A stretch of DNA of 64,000 bases from Vigna angularis (GCF_016808095.1 NC_068978.1:24110806-24174805), one strand, 5' to 3'; numbered from the stretch's first letter, positions 48,601 to 58,531 are shown. A program made the numbers and translations. Notes: generated from the sequence alone by a model not told the origin.

Positions 48601-50098
48601 GCCGTTCACCGTCCGACCAAGTTGACAGGAGTGAAACTCCGTTCATCAACATGGGTTTCATCTGGAACCGGGCGGCAGTGGTTCTCTAACAAACTCGTCG
48701 TTCACCGAACGACCAAGTTGACAAAAGTGACACTTCGTTCATCAACTTGGGTTTCATTAGGAACCGGACAGCAGTGGTTCAATAACGAACTCGTCGTTCA
48801 CCGCCCGACCAAGTTGACAGGAGTGAAACTCCGTTCATCAACTTGGGTTTCATCTGGAACCAGGCGGCAGTGGTTCACTAACAAACTCACCGTTCACCAC
48901 CCGACCAAGCTGACAAGAGTGAAACTCCGTTCACCAACTTCGGTTTCATCTGAAACCGGGCAGCATTGGTTCAATAACGAACTAGCCATTCACCGCCCGA
49001 CCAAGTTGACAAGAGTGAAACTCCGTTCACCAACTTGGCTTTCGATGCGTTCTGGGGGTAGGGGTTCATTGCCTGACCAAGTTGGCTGGAGTGAAACTTT
49101 GTTCAGCATCTTGGGTTTCATCTGGAACCGGGCGGCAGTGGTTCACTAACGAACTCGCCGTTCACCGCCCGACCAAGTTGACAGGAGTGAAACTCCGTTC
49201 ATCAATTTGGGTTTCATCTAGAACCGGGCGACAGTGGTTCACTAACGAACTCACCGTTCATCACTCGACCAAGTTGACAGGAGTGAAACTCTATTCATTA
49301 ACTTGGGTTTCATCTGGAACCGGGCGACAGTAGTTAAATAACGAACTCGCCGTTCACCGCCCGACCAAGTTGACATGAGTGAAACTCCGTTTATCAACTT
49401 TGCTTTCATTTGGAACCAGGCGGCAATGGTTCACTAACGAACTCGTCGTTCCCCGCCTGACCAAGTTGAAAGGAGTGAAACTGCGTTCACCAACTTGGGT
49501 TTCGATGCGTTCTGGGGGGTAGGGGTTCACCGCCCGACCAAGTTGACAGGAGTGAATCTATGTTCATCAACTTGGGTTTCATCTGGAACCAGGCGGCAGT
49601 GGTTCACTAACGAACTCGTCGTTCACCGCCCGACCAAGTTGATAGGAGTGAAACTCCATTCATCAATTTGGGTTTCATCTGGAACCGGGCGACATTGGTT
49701 CACTAACGAACTCGCTGTTTATCGCCCGACCAAGTTGACAAGAGTGAAACTCTGTTCACCAACTTGGGTTTCGATGCGTTCCAGATGGGTAAGGGTTCAC
49801 CGCCCGACCAAGTTGACAGGAGTGAATCTTCGTTCATCAACTTGGGTTTCATCTGGAACTGGGCGGCAGTGGTTCAATAACGAACTCGTCGTTTACCGCC
49901 CGACCAAGTTGATAGGAGTGAAACTCCGTTCATCAATTTGGGTTTCATTTGGAACCGGGCGACAATGGTTCATTAACGAACTCGCTGTTCATCACCCGAC
50001 CAAGTTGATAGGAGTGAAACTTCGTTCATCAACTTGGGTTTCATCTGGAACCGGGCGGCAGTGGTTCAGTAACGAACTCGTCGTTCACCGCCCGATGT
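48600..50098 (+). repeat. 96-bp tandem array (about 16-17 units) with an open reading frame
   Basis: GTTGACAGGAGTGAAACTCC-type landmarks recur at 48621, 48717, 48813, 48909, 49005, 49081, 49177, 49273, 49369, 49465, 49542, 49638, 49734, 49812, 49908 and 50004. Spacing is exactly 96 bases except three short units of 76-78. Because 96 is 32 codons, long plus-strand frames stay open (48622-49149, 49082-49333, 49495-50133), encoding a 32-residue repeat with HRPTKLTGVKLRSSTWVSSG and TGRQWFTNELAV. I know no such protein; it may be chance coding in a satellite. The three short units share a different second half (tcgatgcgttctggggggta type), giving a higher-order pattern. Confidence 0.92.
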
Positions 50099-50542
50099 GT
50101 AGATGCTTAACGCTTCCAAAGTCGGACGGTTGACTTGTTGATGCCAAATTTGGCTGAGTGCCTACGGGTCTAGGGTAGGCCGAACAGTTGATGCCGGATG
50201 GTTGGATCGTCAAATGGTGGAGGGGGCGAACGGTCGACAATGTACCTGTGAGACTAGGTTTGATAAAGTACCTGAGGCCATCGTAAGGCTGAACGGTAGA
50301 GACCACAGGAGGCCGAGAGGTTGGGGCCAGCGTATGGCCAAACGATTGATGCCAAAAATGGTTAGCAGAGGCCAAGTTACGACCTAAATGACCGGATGGT
50401 TGATGATGAGAAGGCCAGGGGCCAAGTTTGGCCGAAGGGTTGAGGCTTGATGGCCGAGACCGAGCGGCTGAAGATGTTCACATGAGGTTCCCAAGAGCAC
50501 TGCTCACCCTTTCCTTATGGTTACAAATGGGGATGCACGCTC

Positions 50543-50562
50543 GGCCCCACGGTGGGCGCCAT
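50543..50562 (-). promoter_or_regulatory. Primer-binding site of the non-autonomous LTR element
   Basis: ATGGCGCCCACCGTGGGGCC on the minus strand, just after the 5' LTR. TGGCGCC-type starts are common in plant gypsy elements, which sets the element's strand. Confidence 0.7.
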
Positions 50563-50564
50563 TA

Positions 50565-51285
50565 TCTTTCGGGTATAAGGTTTGGGGAATCCTATGCTCA
50601 AAACACTCCATGTTGTGCCGAAGACAGGGCAGACCTTGATGACCGGACGTTGAAGACTGGACGGGCCACGTAAATACTTTAAGCGCTCCAAGCTGTGGAA
50701 GACTGCACGGTTACCTGTTTGTTGAGGACTGGACGTGCTGGCGAAGACCGAATGGGCTCTCTCCTCTTCTTCGTATCCCAGTTGTAGTATTTGTTCTCCT
50801 TCCTCGTTCTCCAAGCCGGGCGGGCGGGCACCTGTCAAAGGCACTCCGACGCTCAAGTCAGTAAAGTGACCGAGCGATTATTATAGCAAGTAGAGCATGT
50901 ATTATGCAACCTGTCCAGAAATCATACCTTGGACCTTTATTTATACCAATTGTAATGGGCTTTTACCTTTTGTGGGCCTAATGATGGCCCAATCATACCT
51001 TAATATCCGTTGGGGGTTTTAATGAGCTATTATCGTTAGTAACCAAACCATGTGCTCGGCCAAGCTGGTTGGCCTGATGGTTGGTTGGTTTAGTTGGTCG
51101 ACTAAGGTGGTCATCCTGGACGGCCGACATGGTTGTGTGCAGAAGACCGTTCAGCACCCTAGGTACCGTACGGTTGATGGTTGGTTGGCCTGATGGTCGG
51201 CTTAGACGGTCGGCCAGGCTGAAATGACTTGATGTTCTAGTTCTGCATAGGAGACCGTACGGTACCCAGGGTACCATACGGTACA
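50565..51285 (-). repeat. 5' LTR of the non-autonomous element
   Basis: 721 bases, direct copy of 46848-47568. It contains TATAAATA on the minus strand at 50945-50938, a plausible LTR promoter. Confidence 0.9.
50938..50945 (-). promoter_or_regulatory. TATA box in the 5' LTR
   Basis: TATAAATA on the minus strand within the 5' LTR, conserved in the 3' LTR near 47220. It probably starts transcription of the element. Confidence 0.55.
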
Positions 51286-51765
51286 AAAAATATTATGTTT
51301 AATTAGCCAAAACTTAGTATGGTGAGATAAAGGTGTCGTGTATATATTTTATATGGGATGTAAATTAATTGATTTAAGTTAAAAAGGTGTAAAATGTAGA
51401 ATAAGAAAAATAAGATAACTTAAGTAGATATTAAATAGATATGTAATGTGTTCACTTCTATCTTTTTCTAACCCTATAAGCCCTCTTTGACCTTAGAAAC
51501 AACCAAAGCAAATTGCAATTCCAACTTCTACTGTCTCTGTCTTCGTTTCGATGCCAAAAGATGCATGCGACCTCTCTTTTTTCTTTTTTCTATTATTTTT
51601 TTCGAATTTTGTTCACTTAATCTTTTTCATTGAATTTTTATGTCGATCATTGCTTCCTCCGGAGACCGTTTCTTCTCCTCAAATGCCAAAATCTCATTCA
51701 ACTAAAGAAACAGTGGTCATAAAAACACATAAAAAAAGTTATTTTTTTAAACTTTAGCGGAGCCC
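51286..51765. other. Spacer after the LTR element
   Basis: No gene recognised. AT-rich, then a pyrimidine-rich block (51570-51690). Confidence 0.4.
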
Positions 51766-51987
51766 TTAAAGAAGACTAATTTGATCCTTGTGAAAGCGAA
51801 CATCGAAGATCCACCCTTCGTGCTGCATCCGAAGACGGTCTTCGAGAAACTTGTGGTGGCTAGCGAACGATTGAAGCTGGTTTTGTTGGTCGCGCACCAT
51901 CTGAACCAAAGATTTGAAGATATTACCCCAATTTCGGCGCTCCGTCAAAGCAACGTTGGTAGATTTTGGTTTCCTGAATTTCTGCAT
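51766..51987 (-). pseudogene. Fragment of an unidentified charged, probably coiled-coil plant protein
   Basis: A 73-codon minus-strand frame from the ATG at 51987: MQKFRKPKSTNVALTERRNW, then IFKSLVQMVRDQQNQLQSFA and FLEDRLRMQHEGWIFDVR. The balanced, Gln/charged composition with heptad-like spacing looks like a real exon rather than a chance frame. It ends abruptly after DQISLL. I have the impression of a plant family of unknown function but cannot name it. It lies close to a MULE-type element end, so capture is possible. Confidence 0.4.
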
Positions 51988-52533
51988 TGTGAAATTTAGA
52001 AAAAAGAAACTTTGAGTTTGGAAGAAGTGAAAGAGAGGAGACAGCAAAATTGTGAATTTAAACGGTCAAATTTTGGGCCCGTTTGATGCCTTAGTAATTT
52101 CAAAATCATCGATAGAGTTTTCAGGACTGAGATAGCCTTTGATGTTTCTTGCAGCACATTGTGTATTTTTCCTCAAATTTTATGATGGGGTATGTGCCAG
52201 ATCCTTTAAGTTCCAAAATCCCTCCATTGTTGCTGCAAAGCACGGCTCAGTGAGGGGTCTTAGGGCTCTGAAGTTGGTGAAACTAGATCAGTTTGTGACC
52301 AGCGATGATGAGAGAAGGGTTACGACGATGAATGTCGATATCATATCATACCGAAGTCGATATCCATACGGAAGTCGATATCCGTATACAACGTTGATAT
52401 CCGTTTAGAAATCTAATATTGACATCCGTTTAAGTATTACTTAAGGGTAAAAAAGTAATGAGAGTGTGTAGGGAGGAGTGTGTAATGAGAGTGTGTAGGG
52501 AGGAGTGTATGGTGGTGGAGCCTCTTGAACCAG
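51988..52533. mobile_element. Right-end remnant of a MULE-type element of the hairpin family
   Basis: From 52345 there are repeated GATATCC-type phrases (cgatatccatacgg, cgatatccgtatac, gatatccgttta, gacatccgttta), then the family's right-end wording gtgtgtagggaggagtgtat and ggtggtggag up to about 52515. A 27-bp unit (gtaatgagagtgtgtaggga, then ggagtgt) is duplicated at 52455-52508. The extreme terminus is missing. The part before 52345 has no recognised gene. Confidence 0.45.
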
Positions 52534-53729
52534 TCTAGAAACAGCTCCCTCCACCACCACCAGTATTTCTTATACCTCTTCAATTTTTTTAGTTCCAAAA
52601 TTATCTTTTTTACCTTTAACATTTATTCTTTTTTTACTTTTATGTCAAAACCCTAATTACTCTACACATTTTCACTCAAAGAAAGTCGCAGCCTCACTCT
52701 CATCTCCACTCTCACTTTCTCACTTTCTCACTTTCTCTCCTCCATATCTATTTCTTCTCCTATCATTCTCCATTTTCGTTTCGAGTTCCTTCCTTCTTTC
52801 TTCTCCATTTTGGTGCATTGATGGTGTGTTGGTGGTGTAGTGGTGGTGCACTGTTCGTAAGGAGCGTTTCTTTCTTCCACGGATGTGGATATCCGTTCAC
52901 GAATATCAATATCTGTTCAAGGCCAACGAACGTGGATATCACGTTGGAAAGGACATGACACTTGTTTTGGATGTTGCACGATTTAAGTATCCTCCCCATT
53001 GGATCCCTCTTAAAATTCTCTGGGAAGGTATGAATTATGTTGACGAGGCTACTAGAAGGATTCTTGCTTGTATCAAGGCCTCGTGGAAACCTGAATTGCT
53101 TTATACTCTGAGCTGCAAACACATGTTCATCAGGTTGTTTCAATTATAGTCTCATCACTACCATCCAAGTCTGAACAATTTATCAAGTGGGTGGCAGAGA
53201 TCAGGAGGCGAGAAGATGGTGGTCCAAGTTTGAGCACAGAGGAGAAAGCAAAGCTTGCTATCAAGGAAGGTATTGAAACCGGTCCAAGAAACCGGCCTTT
53301 TCAAATATGTAGCTTCCTTTCTGTCAAATTCTTGTAGCAGGGGATCATAGTTTCTTTTAATTTTTTTTAAATTTATTAATTAATTACTTTTTAAATTAGT
53401 CTATAGATACTATTTAAATTAAGTGTTTTAATTTTAATTTGTTACGTAGTTGTATCTAAATTTATTTTATTTTATTTAATCAAATATTTTTTATTAATTT
53501 AATTACAGTTAATTGATTTTGTTTTAAAGACAGGAGAGAAGAAAATGAAGAATAATTTGATTTTCTTGGAAGTGATGGGGTGTGAGGGTGCTGGTGGAAA
53601 TCATTAATGAAATTTAATGAAATTCTTGGATGTTGATGAAAGTAAAATCAGAAATTAAAATTTTACATAAAGATAAAAAAGAAATGGGGAGGTGTAGAGA
53701 GCACTGTGTGGTGGTGCAGGCACGGACTC
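52534..53729 (+). mobile_element. MULE-type element (Pack-MULE-like) carrying phytochelatin-synthase fragments
   Basis: The left end (gctccctccaccaccaccag at about 52540) and right end, inverted (TGCACCACCACACAGTGCTC), match the termini of the element at 42473-43681. The interior after 53340 is homologous to 43130-43560 (ttaattaca/aagttaattgattttg, then aggag-gaa-aagaa). The middle is replaced by gene fragments. No 9-bp target duplication was found, and the left terminus is abraded where it meets the neighbouring element. Confidence 0.7.
52930..53337 (+). pseudogene. Phytochelatin synthase fragments
   Basis: Two blocks in different frames. Block 1 (about 52935-53119): GYHVGKDMTLVLDVARFKYP, HWIPLKILWEGMNYVDEAT and ELLYTLSCKH, the end of the catalytic domain including the Asp of the Cys-His-Asp triad (LDVARF); the Cys and His parts are absent. 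Block 2 (53131-53337, frame +2): QVVSIIVSSLPSKSEQFIKW, VAEIRRREDGGPSLS and EEKAKLAIKEG, ending in a stop. Intron sequence is not seen between them; the exon-like blocks are joined almost directly with a deletion. The intact enzyme makes metal-binding phytochelatins from glutathione; these fragments cannot. Confidence 0.88.
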
Positions 53730-53743
53730 TCTTATTTTTTTAC

Positions 53744-54584
53744 GGGTGTTGCTCCCTCCACTACCACACCTTTCTCCCTCCACCTCCCCTTTACTATTTT
53801 GTCCCTCAGTAAAATTTTATTTTTAGGGTTATTATTTTTTAATTTTACCCATTCAAAACCTATTTCACTAATAACATATTCTAGTCCCGTACATGAGTAA
53901 AATAATTTTCTTTCATTTTAACATTATATTTTTTCCTCTCTTTCTTTCGTCGTTGTGAGATACTACAAGTTGCAAAGGTTGGTAGTGGTGGAAAGAATTA
54001 TCAAGCAGTCTCCCTCTCGTGGTGTAGTGTCGCTCTCGTGGTGCAGTGCATGGAGTGGTGCAGTGTGTGTCGTGCTTCCTCGTATTCGAATAAACCTTGA
54101 AATAAAACCCTAAAATAAAAAACGTAACCTTTAAACGGAGGTGACATCCTTCAACGGATGTCAACATCATGTCACCTCCGTTTAAAGGTTACGTTTTTTA
54201 TTTTAGAGTTTGTTTTATTAGGGGAAGGATGTCACCTCCGTTGATGTATACTTCCTCACGCTAGTTGATGCTCTAGACGCTCCTCGATGTTCCTCCACGC
54301 CACGGCGGCGACGCTCCTTCACACCATGGCGGCAATGGAAGCTTTCAAACCAAAAAATACTGGGAAGAAAAAGGAATGGAAGTGCGGGAGGTGGGGAGGT
54401 GAAACGGAAATGGGGAAAGGGGAAGAGAGTTCTGTGGGTGGGTGCTGGGAAAGTAAAATTAGGGTTTCAAATTATTTAAAATAGGGTAAAAGTAAAAATC
54501 TTTTTAACTTAAGGATATAATTGTATTTAAAATAATGTGGGGAGGTGGAGGAAGTATAGGGTGGTGGTGGAGGGAGCAACACCC
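53744..54584. mobile_element. MULE-type non-autonomous element of the hairpin family
   Basis: Termini GGGTGTTGCTCCCTCCACTA and, inverted, GGGTGTTGCTCCCTCCACCA. Flanks TTTTTTTAC (53735-53743) and TTTTTTTAT (54585-54593) form a 9-bp duplication with one mismatch. It contains a perfect 38-bp-arm hairpin (54110-54206) and a nearby third partial copy (ggatgtcacctccgttgatg at 54227). No transposase. Confidence 0.85.
54110..54206. repeat. Perfect inverted repeat, 38-bp arms
   Basis: The left arm 54110-54147 starts CTAAAATAAAAAACGTAACC and its exact complement is at 54169-54206. The spacer is 21 bases (ccttcaacggatgtcaacat, then c). A transcript could form a hairpin of the size handled by plant Dicer-like enzymes. 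Confidence 0.95.
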
Positions 54585-55074
54585 TTTTTTTATGTTGTTT
54601 CGGTTATTTTGGGCTGGACACGAAGCCCATAAGCTAAGAGTGTTTCATCCTGCACCTCCAAGTGTTTCATCCTGCACATCCAAATTTTTTTAAAATACCT
54701 ACATTACCCATAATTAATACCCATAATTAAGAGGATTTAATATTTTAAAAGAAAAAATTAAAATGGTCAAAGATTCTGGCAGAGATATTATTCCCACGCT
54801 TTTCTCTCTCTCATCTCATTCTCAATCTTCGCATTTCATTTCTCCATACCGCCACACAGCACTCTACGTTTCCTCTTTCCAATAGCACCCAGCACACTGC
54901 TTTTCCTTCAAATCGGAAGCTTTCCAGTAGCACCCAGCAATTTCCTCTTACATTGTCGCACACACACAGGTTGTCCATTGTCGTAGACAGAGGTCGTCCA
55001 TTCTCGCACAGAGGTCGTCCGTTGGTCGTCACGCGAAGGCCAGAGAGATAGAGGAGCTCATCCAACGCCGACCA

Positions 55075-55412
55075 GTGCAGAGAAATACCCACCCACGGTC
55101 TCTTTGAGCACCCAACGGAGGTTGGTTTGTGTTGTTTTTTATGCTGGTAGATTTCTTGTGCAGATCTGGTTGAATCAGGTATGGAGAGTCCACAGGGGCT
55201 GAATCAGATCTCCATAACCGATACAACCTTCATCGGATGTCCAGTGCAGAGAAATACCCACCCACGGTCCCTTTGAGCACCCAACGGAGGTTGGTTTGTG
55301 TTGTTTTTTATGCTGGTAGATTTCTTGTGCAGATCTGGTTGAATCAGGTATGGAGAGTCCAGAGGAGCTGAATCGGATCTCCATAACCGATACAGCCTTC
55401 ATCGGATGTCCA
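55075..55412. repeat. 169-bp tandem duplication
   Basis: 55075-55243 is repeated at 55244-55412 with only a few substitutions, starting GTGCAGAGAAATACCCACCC and ending cttcatcggatgtcca. Confidence 0.95.
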
Positions 55413-55474
55413 GATCCGATGAATGCTAAATCGGTTATGGAGATCCGACTCAGCCCCTTTCGACTCTCCATACC
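55347..55474. repeat. Imperfect inverted repeat, 61-bp arms
   Basis: The left arm 55347-55407 starts GGTATGGAGAGTCCAGAGGA; the right arm 55414-55474 is its near complement with a 6-base loop. It overlaps the second copy of the 169-bp duplication. Confidence 0.9.
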
Positions 55475-56516
55475 CGATTTTATGTTGCTTTTTTTTATTT
55501 TGTTTATATTATGTTTTAATTTAATATTCAGTTTTTATTTTGTTGTGTTTGGTTGAGTTATTTGAAATGTTATTATTTTAGATGTTCTGTTATAATAATT
55601 ATTAATTTTGTCTTTTAATTTTTTTAAATGTTATGTTATAATTATTTTAAATTTTCTGTTTTAATTTTTAAATTTATTGTTATATTTGAAATAATTATTT
55701 ATTAATATAAAGAAATACTTTTATTTCTTTTAATAAAATAATTTTAATTATTTTAATTTTTCGTTTTAATTTTTTAAATTTTTTGTTCTAATTATTTTAT
55801 ATTTTGTGTTATAATTATTTTAAATATTTTGTTATTTTAATTTTCAAATTTCTATTTTATTTTTTTTTTAATTTATAGTTATTTGATTTTTATTTGAATA
55901 AAATTTTTATAATTGAATGAATTATTTATTTATATAAAGATTCGAATTATTTTTTTTTATTTTTAATTAAATAAATTTAAATATTTTAATTTATCTGTTT
56001 TATTTATTTTATATTATTTTTTTGAATTATTTTATATTTTCTGTTTTAATTATTTTAAATATTTTGTTATAATAACTTCAAAATTCCTGTTTTAATTTTT
56101 TTAAATGTTCTGTTCTAATTATTTTAAACTTTCTGTTATAATTTTTGAATTTATAGTTATTTGATTTTAATTTTAATAAAATTGTTTTAATTGAATTAAT
56201 GTTTTATTTACATCAAGATTTGAATTAATTTTTTTTATAGTTAGAAGATTTGTTGTTATTTTTTTTTGTGAAATATTAGATTTTTACAGTTAGTTAAAAA
56301 TGTTTTAGTTACTTTTTGTAATTATTTGAAATATTTATAATTTTGTTAGAGATTTAAGTTATTTTGTTTGTAATAATATATTATTTAATTTTATAATGAA
56401 TTAGTTAAATTGATTTTATTTGAAATAAATTATTTTGAATAATTTAATATTTTTTACTAGTGAATTTTTTTTTAATTATTATAATATTATTGTTAATAAA
56501 GAAATTTAGAATAGAC
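55475..56516. other. Long AT-rich, T-biased leader of the PMD gene
   Basis: About 1 kb of low-complexity sequence in which ttttaatt, attattttaa and ttctgtt phrases recur. No gene. It could be a 5' intron or spacer of the PMD gene. Confidence 0.5.
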
Positions 56517-58456
56517 ATGGCTCGTACTCGAGGAGGTTCCTCTTCACATCGCGGAGAAAGTTCGTCACAGGGTGAGAGGCGGAGACCTACAACTTCTGCT
56601 CGTAGAAGACGTGGAGCAGTTGAGTCTGAAATTCATGTTGAGGACCATGGAGATGTGAGGTTTCACGAGGATGCAGTTGAGGATCATGAGGATGTTGCTG
56701 AAGGTGGATTTCCTGGAGGTCCATTAAACGCTTCAGTATTGACACATTACATTCACTATGTTGCTTATGCGATATGGGAGGGTCGGGTAAGTGGAAAACT
56801 TTAATTTTAATGAATATTGTTTAGTTGAAATAATTTTATACTAAATATTATTGTTTAGGAACGGGAGGAGATCAAGTTGATCTCCCATGGGAAGAAGTTA
56901 AACAGATTAGGATCCTGCCACGAGGGCATTAAAGACATCGTTAATGGTTATGGTCTAATGTCTTTGGTGGGCATATCATATGACTATGTCGATAGGGGTC
57001 TACTGTTGGCATTTGTAGAGAGATTTCATTTCGAGACTAGCAGTTTCCATCTCCCCGTGGGTGAGATGACTTTGACTTTAGATGATGTGTCATTGTTGCT
57101 GCACCTCCCAGTTTTAGGGCAGTTCTGTCATCTAGAGGAAGTAGATTTTGAAGACAGTAGACACGTCATTGTGGAGCTTTTAGGCGTGGATGGCGGGAGA
57201 GCTGGTGCTGAGTTAACTGCAGCTCACGGTGTGAAAGTCAGATTGAGCTGGCTTCGAGACATCTACGTTGAGCACTGTGAACAACAGCAGTGGGAGTACG
57301 CTGCCTGGGCATACTTGTTGCATCTAGTTGGATGCAATATATTTGCTGATAAGACTGCCACATCCATTCGCGTGTCTTATCTTTTGCTCTTTAGAGACGT
57401 ACACACATGTGGTCGATATGCTTGGGCCGTTCCTGCACTAGCATACCTGTATGACCAGCTAGGAGATGCCAGCTTGGCTTCGACCAGACAGATGGCAGGT
57501 TATTTGACTCTGTTACAGGTAGAAATTTAGTTTACAATTTGATTTGATTGAAATTTTTCGATGTCGATTATGAAATAATGTATAATTTTTTGTTTTGTAG
57601 AGTTGGATATATGAGCACTTCCCTACATTGGGAAGAAGGCGTATGGTGTCTTCGTACATGGAAGACAAACCTCGTGCTGCAAAGTGGGAGTCACCGAGGC
57701 AGGGTTCCACCCTCTTAGAGGTCAAGGTACACTTGGATGCGCTTACATATGATTCAGTCATCTGGTACCCTTATTAGTCACATCGAGAGAGTCGTCCTTT
57801 TTACAGCGTTTGTATGTTCTCGGGATGGATCAGGATTGGTGAGACATTGTGTCGACATTTGCCTGAGCGTGTTTTGAGGCAGTTTGGATTTCGACAGTCC
57901 ATCCCTCGAGACCCACCCGTTGTTGCAGATGCGGACATACTGGCGACCGATGATGTGTGGTTGCACTATCGTGATCACGTTGTTACGGGTGTGTCCGTCA
58001 GCAGATTCCCATCTGATTGTGTTGATGGTTACCTTCGTTGGTTTAGGATCATATCTCATCCTTACATTATTCGTGCTGCTGATGACGACCGACCGAGTCT
58101 TGCTCTCAGACTCCGACGTGACATTCCTGATGAAGTACCGCAGCGTCGTAGATCGGCTTCACAGTCTGGTTTGCTGGTATGTTTACCTACATTATTTATA
58201 TTATATAATTTTGTTGGGATTGTTTATATAATTATGTGTCATCGTTATAATGCAGGGTGTAGTGAGGACATTTGGTAAAAGGTTACAACAAATGCTCTCT
58301 TGTAGGGAAATTCCCGAGGGGACAATAGGATACACTCATGCACGAGAGCTACTGGATTTAGCTGACGCAGCCGTTGAAGAGTACTCACCGACCAGGATAG
58401 CTGCCAGGAATGTTCGTGACAGGCATGTTCGTGGAAGACGATCTACTTCAAATTGA
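56517..58456 (+). pseudogene. Plant mobile domain (PMD / MAIN-like) protein gene, one in-frame stop
   Basis: Four exons with GT-AG introns, all phase 0: 56517-56786, 56859-57518, 57601-58176 and 58256-58456, 569 codons in all. Exon 1 starts MARTRGGSSSHRGESSS, a basic Ser/Arg-rich tail. Exon 2 holds the PMD core: LVGISYDYVDRGLLLAFVER, FHFETSSFHLPVGEMTLTLD, DVSLLLHLPV and the YLTLLQ end. Exon 3 continues SWIYEHFPTLGRRR and has CMFSGWIRIG, VLRQFGFRQSIP and SRFPSDCVDGYL. These are typical of the aminotransferase-like plant mobile domain (PF10536) found in MAIN/MAIL proteins and in transposons. The only visible lesion is TAG at 57775-57777, just after IWYPY. The upstream reading frame is otherwise clean, so loss is recent, or a stop is tolerated. 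It faces a MULE transposase, suggesting a transposon-borne copy. Confidence 0.85.
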
Positions 58457-58531
58457 ATTAGCTTTTATAGTTTTGCAGACGAAGATTCAATTGTTGACTG
58501 AAATGTGTCTACATGCTCAAAATATGAGGGA

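Larger units (their letters stand above)
46848..51285 (-). mobile_element. Complete non-autonomous LTR retrotransposon (LARD-like) with internal tandem arrays
   Basis: Two direct 721-base LTRs (46848-47568 and 50565-51285) flank a 3.0-kb interior without gag or pol. On the minus strand the 5' LTR starts TGTACCGTATGG, a PBS-like TGGCGCCCACCGTGGGGC follows it, and a polypurine tract precedes the 3' LTR. Flanking AAAAG / AAAAA may be a mutated 5-bp target duplication. The LTRs differ by a few per cent by eye, so insertion is fairly recent. The interior is GC-richer than its surroundings and made largely of repeats. The PBS type suggests a gypsy relative that must be mobilised by another element's enzymes. 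Confidence 0.88.

Noticed and set aside
47701..48661. Frames through the GAGGCCGAATGG field
   Set aside because: Irregular repeat field with frame changes and no consistent repeat unit in protein.
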